DNA from: Eutrophovita brisbanensis
GTDB taxonomy: Bacteria > Pseudomonadota > Gammaproteobacteria > Burkholderiales > Eutrophovitaceae
Length of the DNA stretch: 64,000 bases
Direction: 5' to 3'
NCBI GenBank assembly: GCA_038147395.1
Contig: JAYQTM010000001.1
Span: forward strand, 310,001-374,000
Made by a program: the position numbers and the translations under genes. Under the pieces are notes generated by a model. That model did not search any database. It worked only from the letters and a program-made list of their open reading frames with translations, and was not told the DNA's origin. Shown piece by piece: positions 26,039 through 35,125 of the stretch. The number at the start of each line of letters is the position of its first letter. Within the stretch, counting starts at the first letter, position 1.

Positions 26039-29000
26039 TTGTTGAATAATTCTGAATTGACCCTGCGCCGATTACTCGGCGAAAGAATTCTCCTTTTGGA
26101 TGGTGCGATGGGCACCATGATCCAAGCACATGGACTGAAGTCCGAAGACTTTCATGGTGATGAGTTTTCCGGGCATTCGCACGATCAAACTGGTAACAAT
26201 GACCTTTTGACTCTGACGCAACCGTCGGTGATTGCATCGATCCACGACGCATATTTGAGATCTGGTTCCGATATTATCGAGACTAATACCTTTAATTCAA
26301 ACTCTATCTCGATGGCGGATTATGGTCTTGAGCGAGAGGTTGTTCGATTGAATAAAGCTGCCGCGCAACTCGCGCGAGATAGGGCTGATCACTGGTCTGC
26401 TGAGACTCCTGACAAGCCAAGATTTGTTGCAGGCGTGTTGGGACCAACAAATGCAACAGCGTCTATAAGTCCAGACGTGAATGATCCAGGAAGCAGGAGC
26501 ATCACGTTTGATCAACTTGTTGTGTGCTACGACGAATGTATCAGGGGACTTGTTGAGGGCGGCGTGGACATTCTCATGATCGAAACAATCTTTGATACGC
26601 TAAACGCGAAAGCAGCAATCTTTGCGGTCGAGGAATATTTCACCCGAGAGAAGACGCGTCTTCCTGTCATGATTTCTGCGACGATCACTGATGCGAGTGG
26701 CAGAACTTTGAGTGGTCAAACGACAGCCGCATTCTGGAACTCTGTTGCCCATGCTAAGCCGCTATCAGTGGGTTTAAATTGCGCGTTAGGCGCAAAAGAG
26801 ATTAGGCCTTACATTGAAGAGTTATCAAAAATATCAAGTGTTTACACCAGTGTGCACCCAAATGCAGGTCTACCGAATGAGTTCGGAGGCTATGATGAGG
26901 AACCGAGTGAAACAGCCTCATTTTTAAAAGAGTTTGCGGAGTCTAAATTTCTCAATATTGCTGGTGGTTGTTGCGGCACAACGCCAGAGCACATAAAGGC
27001 AATCGCGACTGCACTTAACGATGTTGCGCCGAGGGAGATATCACACATTCCGCCCTCGTTAAGATTGTCTGGATTAGAGCCACTAACCGTTGATGATGAT
27101 TTGCTCTTTGTGAATGTTGGTGAGCGCACCAACGTGACGGGTTCACGAGCTTTTGCGAAATTAATCCTCGAGGAGAGATACGAGGAGGCGTTGGAGGTCG
27201 CGAAGCAGCAAGTTGATAACGGCGCTCAGGTGATCGACATCAATATGGACGAGGCGATGTTGGACTCGAAGCACGCCATGGTTCGTTTTCTAAATTTGGT
27301 TGCAGCGGAGCCGGATATCTGCCGAGTCCCGATCATGTTGGATTCGTCTAAATGGGAAATTATTGAGGCTGGGCTCAAGTGCGTTCAGGGTAAGTCGATC
27401 ATTAATTCGATAAGTCTGAAAGAGGGTGAGGAAGAATTTATCCGTCAAGCTAGACTTGCGATGAAATACGGTGCGGCAGTCGTTGTGATGGCTTTTGATG
27501 AGGCTGGCCAAGCCGATACTCTTGAGAGGCGAGTGACGATTTGTGAGCGCGCATACGATGTGCTTACGAATACGGTTGGTTTTCCTAGCCAAGATATTAT
27601 TTTCGATCCTAATATTTTTGCCGTTGCAACGGGAATTGAAGAGCACGCGACTTATGCACTCGATTTTTTCGAGGCGGCGCGGTGTATCAAAGAAAAATTT
27701 CCGAACGTTAATATCTCGGGTGGGCTGTCGAATGTTTCCTTCTCCTTTAGGGGTAACAACGGCATTAGGGAGGCGATCCATACGGTGTTTCTCTTCCATG
27801 CGGTCAAGGCCGGCATGTCCATGGGCATCGTCAATGCCGGGCAGTTGGGCGTTTACTCCGACATCAAGCCCGATTTGTTGGAACATGTTGAGGACGTCCT
27901 CTTCAACCGCCGGTCCGATGCCACCGAGCGTTTAGTGAGTTTTGCTGAGGAGTACCAGGCCGATGTGAAAACTTCTCGGGAAGACTTGTCTTGGCGGCAG
28001 GGGACTGTAAACGAGAGACTAACGCACGCGCTGGTGAAAGGCATTACCAAATACATCACCGAGGACACCGAGGAGGCTCGACTTGCGGTCGATCGTCCGA
28101 TACAAGTGATTGAGGGTCCGTTGATGGATGGCATGAATGTTGTCGGAGACTTGTTTGGGTCCGGGAAAATGTTCCTGCCACAAGTTGTTAAATCTGCCAG
28201 GGTAATGAAAGAGGCCGTAGCTCATTTAATCCCGTTTATCGAGGAAGAAAAAAAGAGAACCGGGAGCGGTGGGAGTGCTAAAGGAAAGATTGTTTTGGCG
28301 ACGGTCAAGGGAGATGTGCACGATATCGGGAAAAATATCGTGGCGGTTGTTTTACAGTGTAATAACTTTGAGGTCGTTAACATGGGCGTCATGGTTCCTG
28401 CTGATAAGATTCTCGATAAAGCCCGCGAAGTTGAGGCCGATATGATCGGGTTATCTGGGCTAATTACCCCGTCGTTGGAAGAGATGGCGTATGTCGCTTC
28501 AGAGATGGAGCGCCAGGGGTTGCACATACCATTACTCATCGGTGGGGCGACTACCTCGCGTGTGCATACGGCGGTCAAGATCGAGCCGAAATTCCCTTCG
28601 GGGGTGACGATTTGGGTGCCCGATGCCTCCCGCTCTGTCGGGGTATGTACACAGCTTGTGTCAGATGAACTGAAGGCGGCCTATGTGAGCGAAGTGAGGA
28701 AAGACGCCGAGAAAACGCGAGCGTTACATCTTGGTAAAAAAGGAAAAGGTGCTCGTCATACGATTTCCACGGCTCGAGAACATGGGTTTCGAGTCGATTG
28801 GCAAAGTTACACTCCACCTAGACCAAAGAAAATGGGCATTCAGGAGTTCACGAATTATCCGTTGAGAGAAGTTGCCGATCACATTGATTGGACGCCCTTC
28901 TTCCAGACTTGGGAGCTAGCTGGGCGATATCCAGCGATACTAAACGACAACGTTGTGGGTAAGGCTGCCAACGATCTCTTCGTCGATGCGCAGAATATGC

Positions 29001-29728
29001 TCTCGAGGATCATCGACGAAAATTGGCTTGAGGCAGCGGCTGTCGTTGGATTATTCCCGGCTCAACGCGTAGGAGATGATGTGGAGATTTTTGTCGATAC
29101 GGACCAAGCTACGCCCTCTCATCGATTACATTTTTTGCGCCAGCAAATGGTTAAGCCGAGCGATCGTTTTAATCAATGTTTGGCGGACTATATCGCGCCT
29201 GAGGGTTCTGGCGTTCAAGACTTCATCGGAGCATTTGCTGTGACTGCTGGTCTAGGGATTGATGATCGTGTGGCTGCGTATGAACGCGCGAATGATGATT
29301 ACAATTCGATCATGCTAAAGGCCCTTGCCGATCGACTTGCAGAAGCGATGGCGGAGTTGATGCATTTGAAGATACGTACCGAGTGGTGGGGATATGCACC
29401 TCAAGAAAATTTGGGTATCGAAGAGCTGATTAGTGAGGGCTACCAAGGGATCCGACCAGCACCAGGGTATCCGGCGTGTCCGGACCACTCTGAAAAGACC
29501 ACATTGTTCGATTTACTTGGGGTCGAAAGCCGTTTTGGTATGAAATTAACGGATTCGTTTGCCATGCTTCCTGCCGCCTCCGTCAGCGGATTTTATTTCT
29601 CTCACCCAGACGCTCATTATTTCGCGGTTGCCAAAGTTGATCGTGATCAGGTGGCTGATTATGCGGAAAGAAAAGGGGTCAGTATTGCTGACGCAGAGAG
29701 ATGGTTAGCCCCTAATTTGAATTATTAG
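26039..29728 (+). CDS. metH: Cobalamin-dependent methionine synthase
   Basis: A full-length 1229-residue MetH with all four modules. The homocysteine domain has zinc cysteines in LNCALGA and GGCCGTTPEH. The pterin (methyltetrahydrofolate) domain has VGERTNVTGSRAFAKLI and ISGGLSNVSFSFRG. The B12 domain has DVHDIGKNI with the cobalt-ligand His, and LSGLITPSLEEM. The C-terminal AdoMet activation domain has RPAPGYPACPDH. It starts at one of two adjacent TTG codons (26039 or 26042); GGAG at 26032-26035 is spaced best for the second. Expression may be controlled by the leader hairpins upstream. Confidence 0.96.
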   Translation: MLNNSELTLRRLLGERILLLDGAMGTMIQAHGLKSEDFHGDEFSGHSHDQTGNNDLLTLTQPSVIASIHDAYLRSGSDIIETNTFNSNSISMADYGLEREVVRLNKAAAQLARDRADHWSAETPDKPRFVAGVLGPTNATASISPDVNDPGSRSITFDQLVVCYDECIRGLVEGGVDILMIETIFDTLNAKAAIFAVEEYFTREKTRLPVMISATITDASGRTLSGQTTAAFWNSVAHAKPLSVGLNCALGAKEIRPYIEELSKISSVYTSVHPNAGLPNEFGGYDEEPSETASFLKEFAESKFLNIAGGCCGTTPEHIKAIATALNDVAPREISHIPPSLRLSGLEPLTVDDDLLFVNVGERTNVTGSRAFAKLILEERYEEALEVAKQQVDNGAQVIDINMDEAMLDSKHAMVRFLNLVAAEPDICRVPIMLDSSKWEIIEAGLKCVQGKSIINSISLKEGEEEFIRQARLAMKYGAAVVVMAFDEAGQADTLERRVTICERAYDVLTNTVGFPSQDIIFDPNIFAVATGIEEHATYALDFFEAARCIKEKFPNVNISGGLSNVSFSFRGNNGIREAIHTVFLFHAVKAGMSMGIVNAGQLGVYSDIKPDLLEHVEDVLFNRRSDATERLVSFAEEYQADVKTSREDLSWRQGTVNERLTHALVKGITKYITEDTEEARLAVDRPIQVIEGPLMDGMNVVGDLFGSGKMFLPQVVKSARVMKEAVAHLIPFIEEEKKRTGSGGSAKGKIVLATVKGDVHDIGKNIVAVVLQCNNFEVVNMGVMVPADKILDKAREVEADMIGLSGLITPSLEEMAYVASEMERQGLHIPLLIGGATTSRVHTAVKIEPKFPSGVTIWVPDASRSVGVCTQLVSDELKAAYVSEVRKDAEKTRALHLGKKGKGARHTISTAREHGFRVDWQSYTPPRPKKMGIQEFTNYPLREVADHIDWTPFFQTWELAGRYPAILNDNVVGKAANDLFVDAQNMLSRIIDENWLEAAAVVGLFPAQRVGDDVEIFVDTDQATPSHRLHFLRQQMVKPSDRFNQCLADYIAPEGSGVQDFIGAFAVTAGLGIDDRVAAYERANDDYNSIMLKALADRLAEAMAELMHLKIRTEWWGYAPQENLGIEELISEGYQGIRPAPGYPACPDHSEKTTLFDLLGVESRFGMKLTDSFAMLPAASVSGFYFSHPDAHYFAVAKVDRDQVADYAERKGVSIADAERWLAPNLNY

Positions 29729-31327
29729 TTGGCGGCTTATGTCGAGCGTTTGAAGGACCTCTTCGGGGGGGTAGGCGTTAACAGTAGGAACTTTTCTCCC
29801 TCACTGATCTCGGACACCATTAAGACAAAAGTCCAGAAATTTCGAATTTTCACAGTGTCCCCCGCACAACCTGAATCTTTATCGCTGACTTATTTCTCGC
29901 TAGCGCTTTTACTGTCTGTTGCTGTAAATACATTTGACGCACGCGCGGAGATTCATTACCAGGTTAACGTCGACAATAAACTCTCTGAGCTCTCAGTTCA
30001 GGCTTGTTTTGGCGACTATGTTCCTTCAGTTTTGGTCGCAGAGTCGCTAGACGCTACGGTTGCGCTCATTGATGTGCGTACAGAGTCGGGAGAGGCCATT
30101 AAACCTTCCGGGGTGATATCGATGCGGGACGTTGCTCCGGGTTCTTGCTTGTCTTATCGCGTAGATATTTCAAGAGGTGTCCAGCGGCACGATATGACTG
30201 GTCCCAAAGTGTATAAGTCAGGAGGGGCGACAGGTGTATCTAACGGGCTTTGGTTGTGGAGACCAGAGATTTTGCCTCAAAGTGAACAGTTTATCGTCGA
30301 ATTTTCTCTGCCAACCGGAATCGCTGTGGCGACTCCTTGGGAGCAACTTCATGAGGCAGCCTACAAGATCCAACCAACACCTTACGAGTGGCCTTCTTGG
30401 ATTGTGCTCGGAAAATTTTTCGATGAGACTCTAAACATTGGAGACACAAAAATCCGTCTAGCGATATTAGACGGCACTCCGAAAGTGAATTCGATTGAGT
30501 TGTTCAAGTGGCTCGAAAATGAGACCAATATGGTCCAGTCGGTTTTGGGTACCTTCCCCCACCCCAACGTTCAAATCTTAGTGTTTCCAAATGCTCGAGC
30601 GAGAGAGCCGGTTCCAGTCGCGTATGTGACGAGAGGTGGTAGCCCGACACTTCACATGATGATTAATCAACGTCGCCCAATCGAAAACTTTTATTCTGAT
30701 TGGACCGCTACTCATGAGCTCGCACATCTTTACTTTCCATTTATTTCTCCTGACGATGCATGGCTTTACGAGGGTTTCGCCAGTTATTATCAGTACGTTG
30801 TCCGCGCGCGCTCCGGCTTATTGACTCCAGAGGAGGCGTGGACCAATCTACTCTATGGATTTCGTAGGGGGGAGAGAGAAGCTTCCGCTCGAGACGAGTC
30901 GCTGTCAGATGCAATTACTGGAATGTATCGAAGCGGTCCCTTTATGAGAGTCTATTGGACTGGGGCTGCCATCCTTTTAATGGCTGACGTAGAGCTTCGA
31001 CATGCGACGAATGGGTCTTGGTCGCTAGACCGTGTGGTTCAGGCGTATAACGAATGTTGCATGAATGGACTACAACCTTCATCGGCAGAAAAACTTCTTG
31101 CAAAGTTTGATGAGTTGGTTGGATCTCCGATATTCACCCCATTAATGCAGCGGTTTATCAATTCGAAGCAGTTCCCGGATTTGAGTCAAGTGTTGCGCGA
31201 TTTGGGGGTCACGACGGACGGTCATTCGGTCGTTTTGAGGGTTGACGCATCAAAACGGAAGATTCGAGACGAAATCATGTTAGGCGATAATCAGCAAAGC
31301 GCATCCGTCAAAAAATACGAAAAGTAA
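29729..31327 (+). CDS. Secreted gluzincin-like metallopeptidase homologue (paralogue 1)
   Basis: Unknown function. The frame of up to 532 residues has a hydrophobic stretch at about residues 54-71 ending DARA, which looks like a signal peptide. The start is therefore uncertain: TTG 29729 directly follows the metH stop, and GTG 29855 is another option; neither has a good ribosome binding site. A zinc motif H329-ELA-H333 is followed after 14 residues by E348 in WLYEGFASYYQ, like M1-type gluzincins. Upstream, VAYVTRGG matches the next gene. A conserved CC pair lies in YNECCMNG. It is probably periplasmic. Confidence 0.65.
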   Translation: MAAYVERLKDLFGGVGVNSRNFSPSLISDTIKTKVQKFRIFTVSPAQPESLSLTYFSLALLLSVAVNTFDARAEIHYQVNVDNKLSELSVQACFGDYVPSVLVAESLDATVALIDVRTESGEAIKPSGVISMRDVAPGSCLSYRVDISRGVQRHDMTGPKVYKSGGATGVSNGLWLWRPEILPQSEQFIVEFSLPTGIAVATPWEQLHEAAYKIQPTPYEWPSWIVLGKFFDETLNIGDTKIRLAILDGTPKVNSIELFKWLENETNMVQSVLGTFPHPNVQILVFPNARAREPVPVAYVTRGGSPTLHMMINQRRPIENFYSDWTATHELAHLYFPFISPDDAWLYEGFASYYQYVVRARSGLLTPEEAWTNLLYGFRRGEREASARDESLSDAITGMYRSGPFMRVYWTGAAILLMADVELRHATNGSWSLDRVVQAYNECCMNGLQPSSAEKLLAKFDELVGSPIFTPLMQRFINSKQFPDLSQVLRDLGVTTDGHSVVLRVDASKRKIRDEIMLGDNQQSASVKKYEK

Positions 31328-31423
31328 GTTTGTTAGAAGGGCTCGTATCATTCACCGAATAAGCTCTGTGATATCCAGCGTCGGGCTGCTTCCGCCGAAC
31401 GAAAGTTTGGGTAACATGACTTG

Positions 31424-32827
31424 ATGGCATATTTACTCTCACTGTTTTATTTACTCTTTTCGTTTGCTGCAATCGCAGATGATCACATTGAATTTAAGTA
31501 TCAGGTAGCCGTTGATACTGAAGCATTCAAGATGGACGTTATTGTTTGCAGCGCAACAGGTCTGCCGGACTCGTTGGTAATGGGGGAGTCAGCACTTCTA
31601 TATGTCTCAAATCTTCGCACCCAGTCCGGTGATTCGTTAGGCGCGGCCCAACAAAAACTAACGATAGCCGACCCTAACGCGGGTAATTGTTTTTTATATG
31701 ATGTTCACCTTCGACCTAAACGAAGGGGAGAGCAAAGGGGAGGCGCCGAAACGCGTCTCATAGATGAAGCGAATCTTTTGACGTCTATCGAGGACTGGTT
31801 AGTTAGGCCGAGTCCTGACGTCAAAGCGCGGCTGAACGTTCAATTTATTAGCTCTGATGGAATACATATCTCAACGCCGTGGGAGCGTGTGACCGATAAC
31901 GAATTTATCGTCAGTAAGGAGTTCTCGAATCACGAAGGGATTGTTGCGTTTTCACGTTATCCAATCAAGACATTCAAGGTCGGTGGCTGTAATGTAGAGT
32001 TGACGTTCATGAGTGGATTCACCGAAGTATCTCAAGAGGATATGTCTTCATGGGTGCGGCAGGCAGCTCAAGGTGTGTCGAGGTTGATGGGTCGTTTCCC
32101 TCTGTCAAGAGTTCAGGTTGTGATTAGCGCAAGTGACAGAGGGTCCGACACGGTTCCTTGGGCTTACGTTACGAGGGGCGGAGGCGGTGGTGTTCACCTC
32201 TTGGTGCAACGGTCTGTTACGAAAGAACAACTTGATTGGGATTGGAGTTTATCTCACGAGCTTTCACACTTTTTACTTCCCGATATCGATACCGGAGATT
32301 ATTGGCTCATCGAGGGGTTGCCGACGTATCTGCAGCACCTCTCGATGGTCAGAGGCGATTTGATTACTTCGGATGAAGCATGGCGGAGGCTCCGTCAGGG
32401 GTTCATTGAAGGGAGCAGAACAGGCGGGGACATCTCTGTCTTTGATGCCATGTCGCGCATGACTCAACGAGGTATGTATCGAAAAATTTACTGGGGAGGA
32501 GCGGCATTTTTCTTCGGGATTGATGCGCGATTACGGCAATCTAAAGCCCATCTTGATGGAATACTTGGCGTACTCTCGGCATACCATGACTGCTGTTTTA
32601 ATTTCTATTCCAAAATCGCTGGACCGGATTTAATTCAACAATTCGATAGTCTCAGTCGTTCCGATGTTTTTTCCAAAGCTGTGCGCTCGGACATACATGA
32701 TGTGATGTTCCCAGATTTTGAAAAAATTTTTGAATCTCTTGGGTTGGAATTTTTTGGTCGTAATTTGATTGTGGTGGATGAGGATCGCGCTACGATCTCG
32801 AGAGATATTATGAGGTCTGTTAAATAA
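31424..32827 (+). CDS. Secreted gluzincin-like metallopeptidase homologue (paralogue 2)
   Basis: A 467-residue protein with signal peptide MAYLLSLFYLLFSFAAIADD, homologous to the preceding gene along most of its length. Shared marks are AYVTRGG, the zinc motif H278-ELS-H282 with E297 in YWLIEGLPTYLQ, a YWGGAA segment (YWTGAA in paralogue 1), and CC in YHDCCFN. The catalytic motif is intact, so it is probably active, but no substrate can be read. The ATG at 31424 is preferred over a TTG just before it. The tandem layout suggests duplication followed by divergence. Confidence 0.68.
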   Translation: MAYLLSLFYLLFSFAAIADDHIEFKYQVAVDTEAFKMDVIVCSATGLPDSLVMGESALLYVSNLRTQSGDSLGAAQQKLTIADPNAGNCFLYDVHLRPKRRGEQRGGAETRLIDEANLLTSIEDWLVRPSPDVKARLNVQFISSDGIHISTPWERVTDNEFIVSKEFSNHEGIVAFSRYPIKTFKVGGCNVELTFMSGFTEVSQEDMSSWVRQAAQGVSRLMGRFPLSRVQVVISASDRGSDTVPWAYVTRGGGGGVHLLVQRSVTKEQLDWDWSLSHELSHFLLPDIDTGDYWLIEGLPTYLQHLSMVRGDLITSDEAWRRLRQGFIEGSRTGGDISVFDAMSRMTQRGMYRKIYWGGAAFFFGIDARLRQSKAHLDGILGVLSAYHDCCFNFYSKIAGPDLIQQFDSLSRSDVFSKAVRSDIHDVMFPDFEKIFESLGLEFFGRNLIVVDEDRATISRDIMRSVK

Positions 32828-32841
32828 TTTGAGACGAGGTT

Positions 32842-34260
32842 GTGGCCGTGGCTGATGAAGATCTTAATTTTTTACCTGCTCACGAGATGGTGGAATTGGT
32901 GTCATCTCGCAAATTATCCGCCACAGAGCTGCTTGAAATCCACCTTGCTCGTATTGAACAGGTGAATTCCAAGATCAATGCGATAGTAACGTTAGATGTT
33001 GACCGCGCACGAGAAAGTTCCAGATCGATTGACTCGCGCATTGCGCGAGGCGAGCCTGTGAGACCTCTTGAGGGTCTACCTATTGCGCACAAAGACCTCA
33101 CACTGACCAAGGGCCTGACGACTACTTTCGGTTCCACACTTTTCGAAAATTTTGTGCCGGATCAAGACGCATTAATTGTGACGCGATTAAAAGATGCGGG
33201 CGCCGTGACTATTGGCAAAACAAATACACCTGAGTTCGGCGCTGGCAGTCAAACCTTCAATAACGTGTTTGGTGCGACGGTGAACCCGTATGACTGTTCG
33301 CTGACATGTGGTGGTTCTAGCGGTGGCGCGGCGGCAGCCCTAGCGAGCGGGATGATTCCGTTAGCTGATGGCTCGGATTTAGGCGGGTCACTTAGAAACC
33401 CAGCCGCATTTTGTAATGTTGTCGGTTTGAGGCCGTCGACTGGTCGAGTCCCGGCCTGGCCAACGACCTCAGCTTGGTTTCCCCTCTCGGTGCTCGGCCC
33501 CATGGGGAGGACGGTTCAGGACATCGCATTGATGATGTCGGTGATCTCGGGTTTTGATGATCGTTGTCCAATTTCGATATCTGAGCCAGGTTCAATTTTT
33601 TGCGAGCAACTTGACCGGGACTTCAAAGGTGTTCGGGTCGCCTGGAGCTCGACCCTAGGCGGCTTGCCGGTTGATAAACAAGTCACGGACGTTTTGGCGA
33701 ATGCCAGGCGTTATTTAGAGGAGCTTGGTTGTATTGTCGACGAGGTAGACCCAGATCTTAGTGGTGCTGATGAGATTTTCCTTACGCTTCGTGCTTGGCA
33801 CATGGAGACGACTTTGGGTGAGCTGCTAAAGAGACATCCATCAAGCTTCAAGGACACCTTAGCTTGGAATATTGGGGAAGGTTTGAAATTATCCGGTCCT
33901 GATCTTGGCCAGGCCGAGCGGTTGAGAACCTCTTTGTTCGAGCGGCTAAATCGCTTTATGCAAACGTATGAGTTTATAATTTGCCCCGTGACGCAAGTGT
34001 TACCGTTTGACGTAACGCAACCGTTTGTAAGAGAGATCAACGGCATACAACTTGAGAATTATTTGGAATGGATGAAATCTTGCTTCCAGATTAGTGTCAC
34101 GGGTCATCCGGCTTTATCAGTCCCTGCTGGATTTTCGCCTACAGGGTTGCCAGTTGGTATGCAAATTGTTGGTAGATATAGGGATGATTTTGGTGTCATG
34201 CAGCTGGGCCACGCTTACGAGCAAGCCACAGAGTTTTGGAAAAATCGTCCTGATTTGTAA
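32842..34260 (+). CDS. Amidase-signature family hydrolase
   Basis: A 472-residue amidase-signature enzyme with the catalytic Lys84 in PIAHKDLT, the cis-Ser in TCGGSSGG (about 159/160) and the nucleophile Ser183 in GSDLGGSLRNPA. It carries no signal peptide. Two GTG starts (32842, 32848) are possible; GAGG fits the second slightly better. It follows the peptidase pair by 14 bases on the same strand and may be co-transcribed. It is not GatA-like by context, since gatB and gatC are absent, and the substrate is unknown. Confidence 0.85.
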   Translation: MAVADEDLNFLPAHEMVELVSSRKLSATELLEIHLARIEQVNSKINAIVTLDVDRARESSRSIDSRIARGEPVRPLEGLPIAHKDLTLTKGLTTTFGSTLFENFVPDQDALIVTRLKDAGAVTIGKTNTPEFGAGSQTFNNVFGATVNPYDCSLTCGGSSGGAAAALASGMIPLADGSDLGGSLRNPAAFCNVVGLRPSTGRVPAWPTTSAWFPLSVLGPMGRTVQDIALMMSVISGFDDRCPISISEPGSIFCEQLDRDFKGVRVAWSSTLGGLPVDKQVTDVLANARRYLEELGCIVDEVDPDLSGADEIFLTLRAWHMETTLGELLKRHPSSFKDTLAWNIGEGLKLSGPDLGQAERLRTSLFERLNRFMQTYEFIICPVTQVLPFDVTQPFVREINGIQLENYLEWMKSCFQISVTGHPALSVPAGFSPTGLPVGMQIVGRYRDDFGVMQLGHAYEQATEFWKNRPDL

Positions 34261-34279
34261 TTTATCGGAGGAAATTGTT

Positions 34280-35074
34280 GTGAATGTTGGATTGGTTGAT
34301 CGTGTGAAATTTGTAATCCGAGGGTTACTGGTGTTGTTCCTGGCCGCTGTTGGATTTCAAGGTGTCGCCGCTGAACGTGTATTCGTTAATGAGTTACAGG
34401 GTATCTGGTTAGAGAAAAATTACTTGGATACTTTGAAAAGCACAAAGTCACCGCATGTGGCGGGAAGTGACGCCAAACCAATGTTGATTGCGATTCGGAA
34501 AGAGGGACGAGTTTATCCTTATTTCGCGACTGATCTTAATCAGGCGACGCTGATGATTGTGTTTGATGTCGAGCCTGGTGAGGAAGAAGACACGTACAGG
34601 CTAGTGCTTGGTGAGAGAAACGCACCGACATCTGCGGAAGACATTGTTTACGTCTGGTTTAAAGGAACTAAAGATGCGGACGGACAATTCCGTACTTTAG
34701 AGATTAAAGAGCCCCTGGTCATGAAGGGTAAGTGGGCGACATTTGTGCGTGGCGGTCGAGAGTTAGGGCCTATCATCAATGAGATTGCGATCGCTGGAGA
34801 GTATCTCGATTCAGATAACAAGCAGTGGATATTTACGAATGAGGGTGCCGCGACGTTTCCCGGAAAGAGTCCTTTTTATTACGAGGTATCCTTGACAGCT
34901 GACGGTGCGAATTGTGACTACATTGAAGCGGAGGATTTGCAATCAGACACAGGGATAACGTATTACGGCTACAGATGGACTCAATCAAGTCAGTTATCTT
35001 TGTTTGCGGCAACGTTAGTGAACGATAAAGTTCGCTGTGAGAAAGAGCCGTTCGCAGTATTGACACCAATGTGA
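34280..35074 (+). CDS. Secreted protein of unknown function
   Basis: A 264-residue protein beginning at GTG 34280, well placed after GGAGG. The reading frame extends further upstream into the amidase gene, but the ribosome binding site and a signal peptide (VKFVIRGLLVLFLAAVGFQG, then VAAE) support this start. The mature part is polar and rich in beta-prone segments, with two cysteines near the C terminus (ANCDYIEA and KVRCEKEP) that could form a disulfide. I do not recognise the family. Its position suggests a link to the amidase and the two peptidase-like proteins. Confidence 0.65.
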   Translation: MNVGLVDRVKFVIRGLLVLFLAAVGFQGVAAERVFVNELQGIWLEKNYLDTLKSTKSPHVAGSDAKPMLIAIRKEGRVYPYFATDLNQATLMIVFDVEPGEEEDTYRLVLGERNAPTSAEDIVYVWFKGTKDADGQFRTLEIKEPLVMKGKWATFVRGGRELGPIINEIAIAGEYLDSDNKQWIFTNEGAATFPGKSPFYYEVSLTADGANCDYIEAEDLQSDTGITYYGYRWTQSSQLSLFAATLVNDKVRCEKEPFAVLTPM

Positions 35075-35125
35075 ATATTTACTTTGATATTTTGTAACAC
35101 TTTCTTGGTTTGCTAAAGGAAACTT

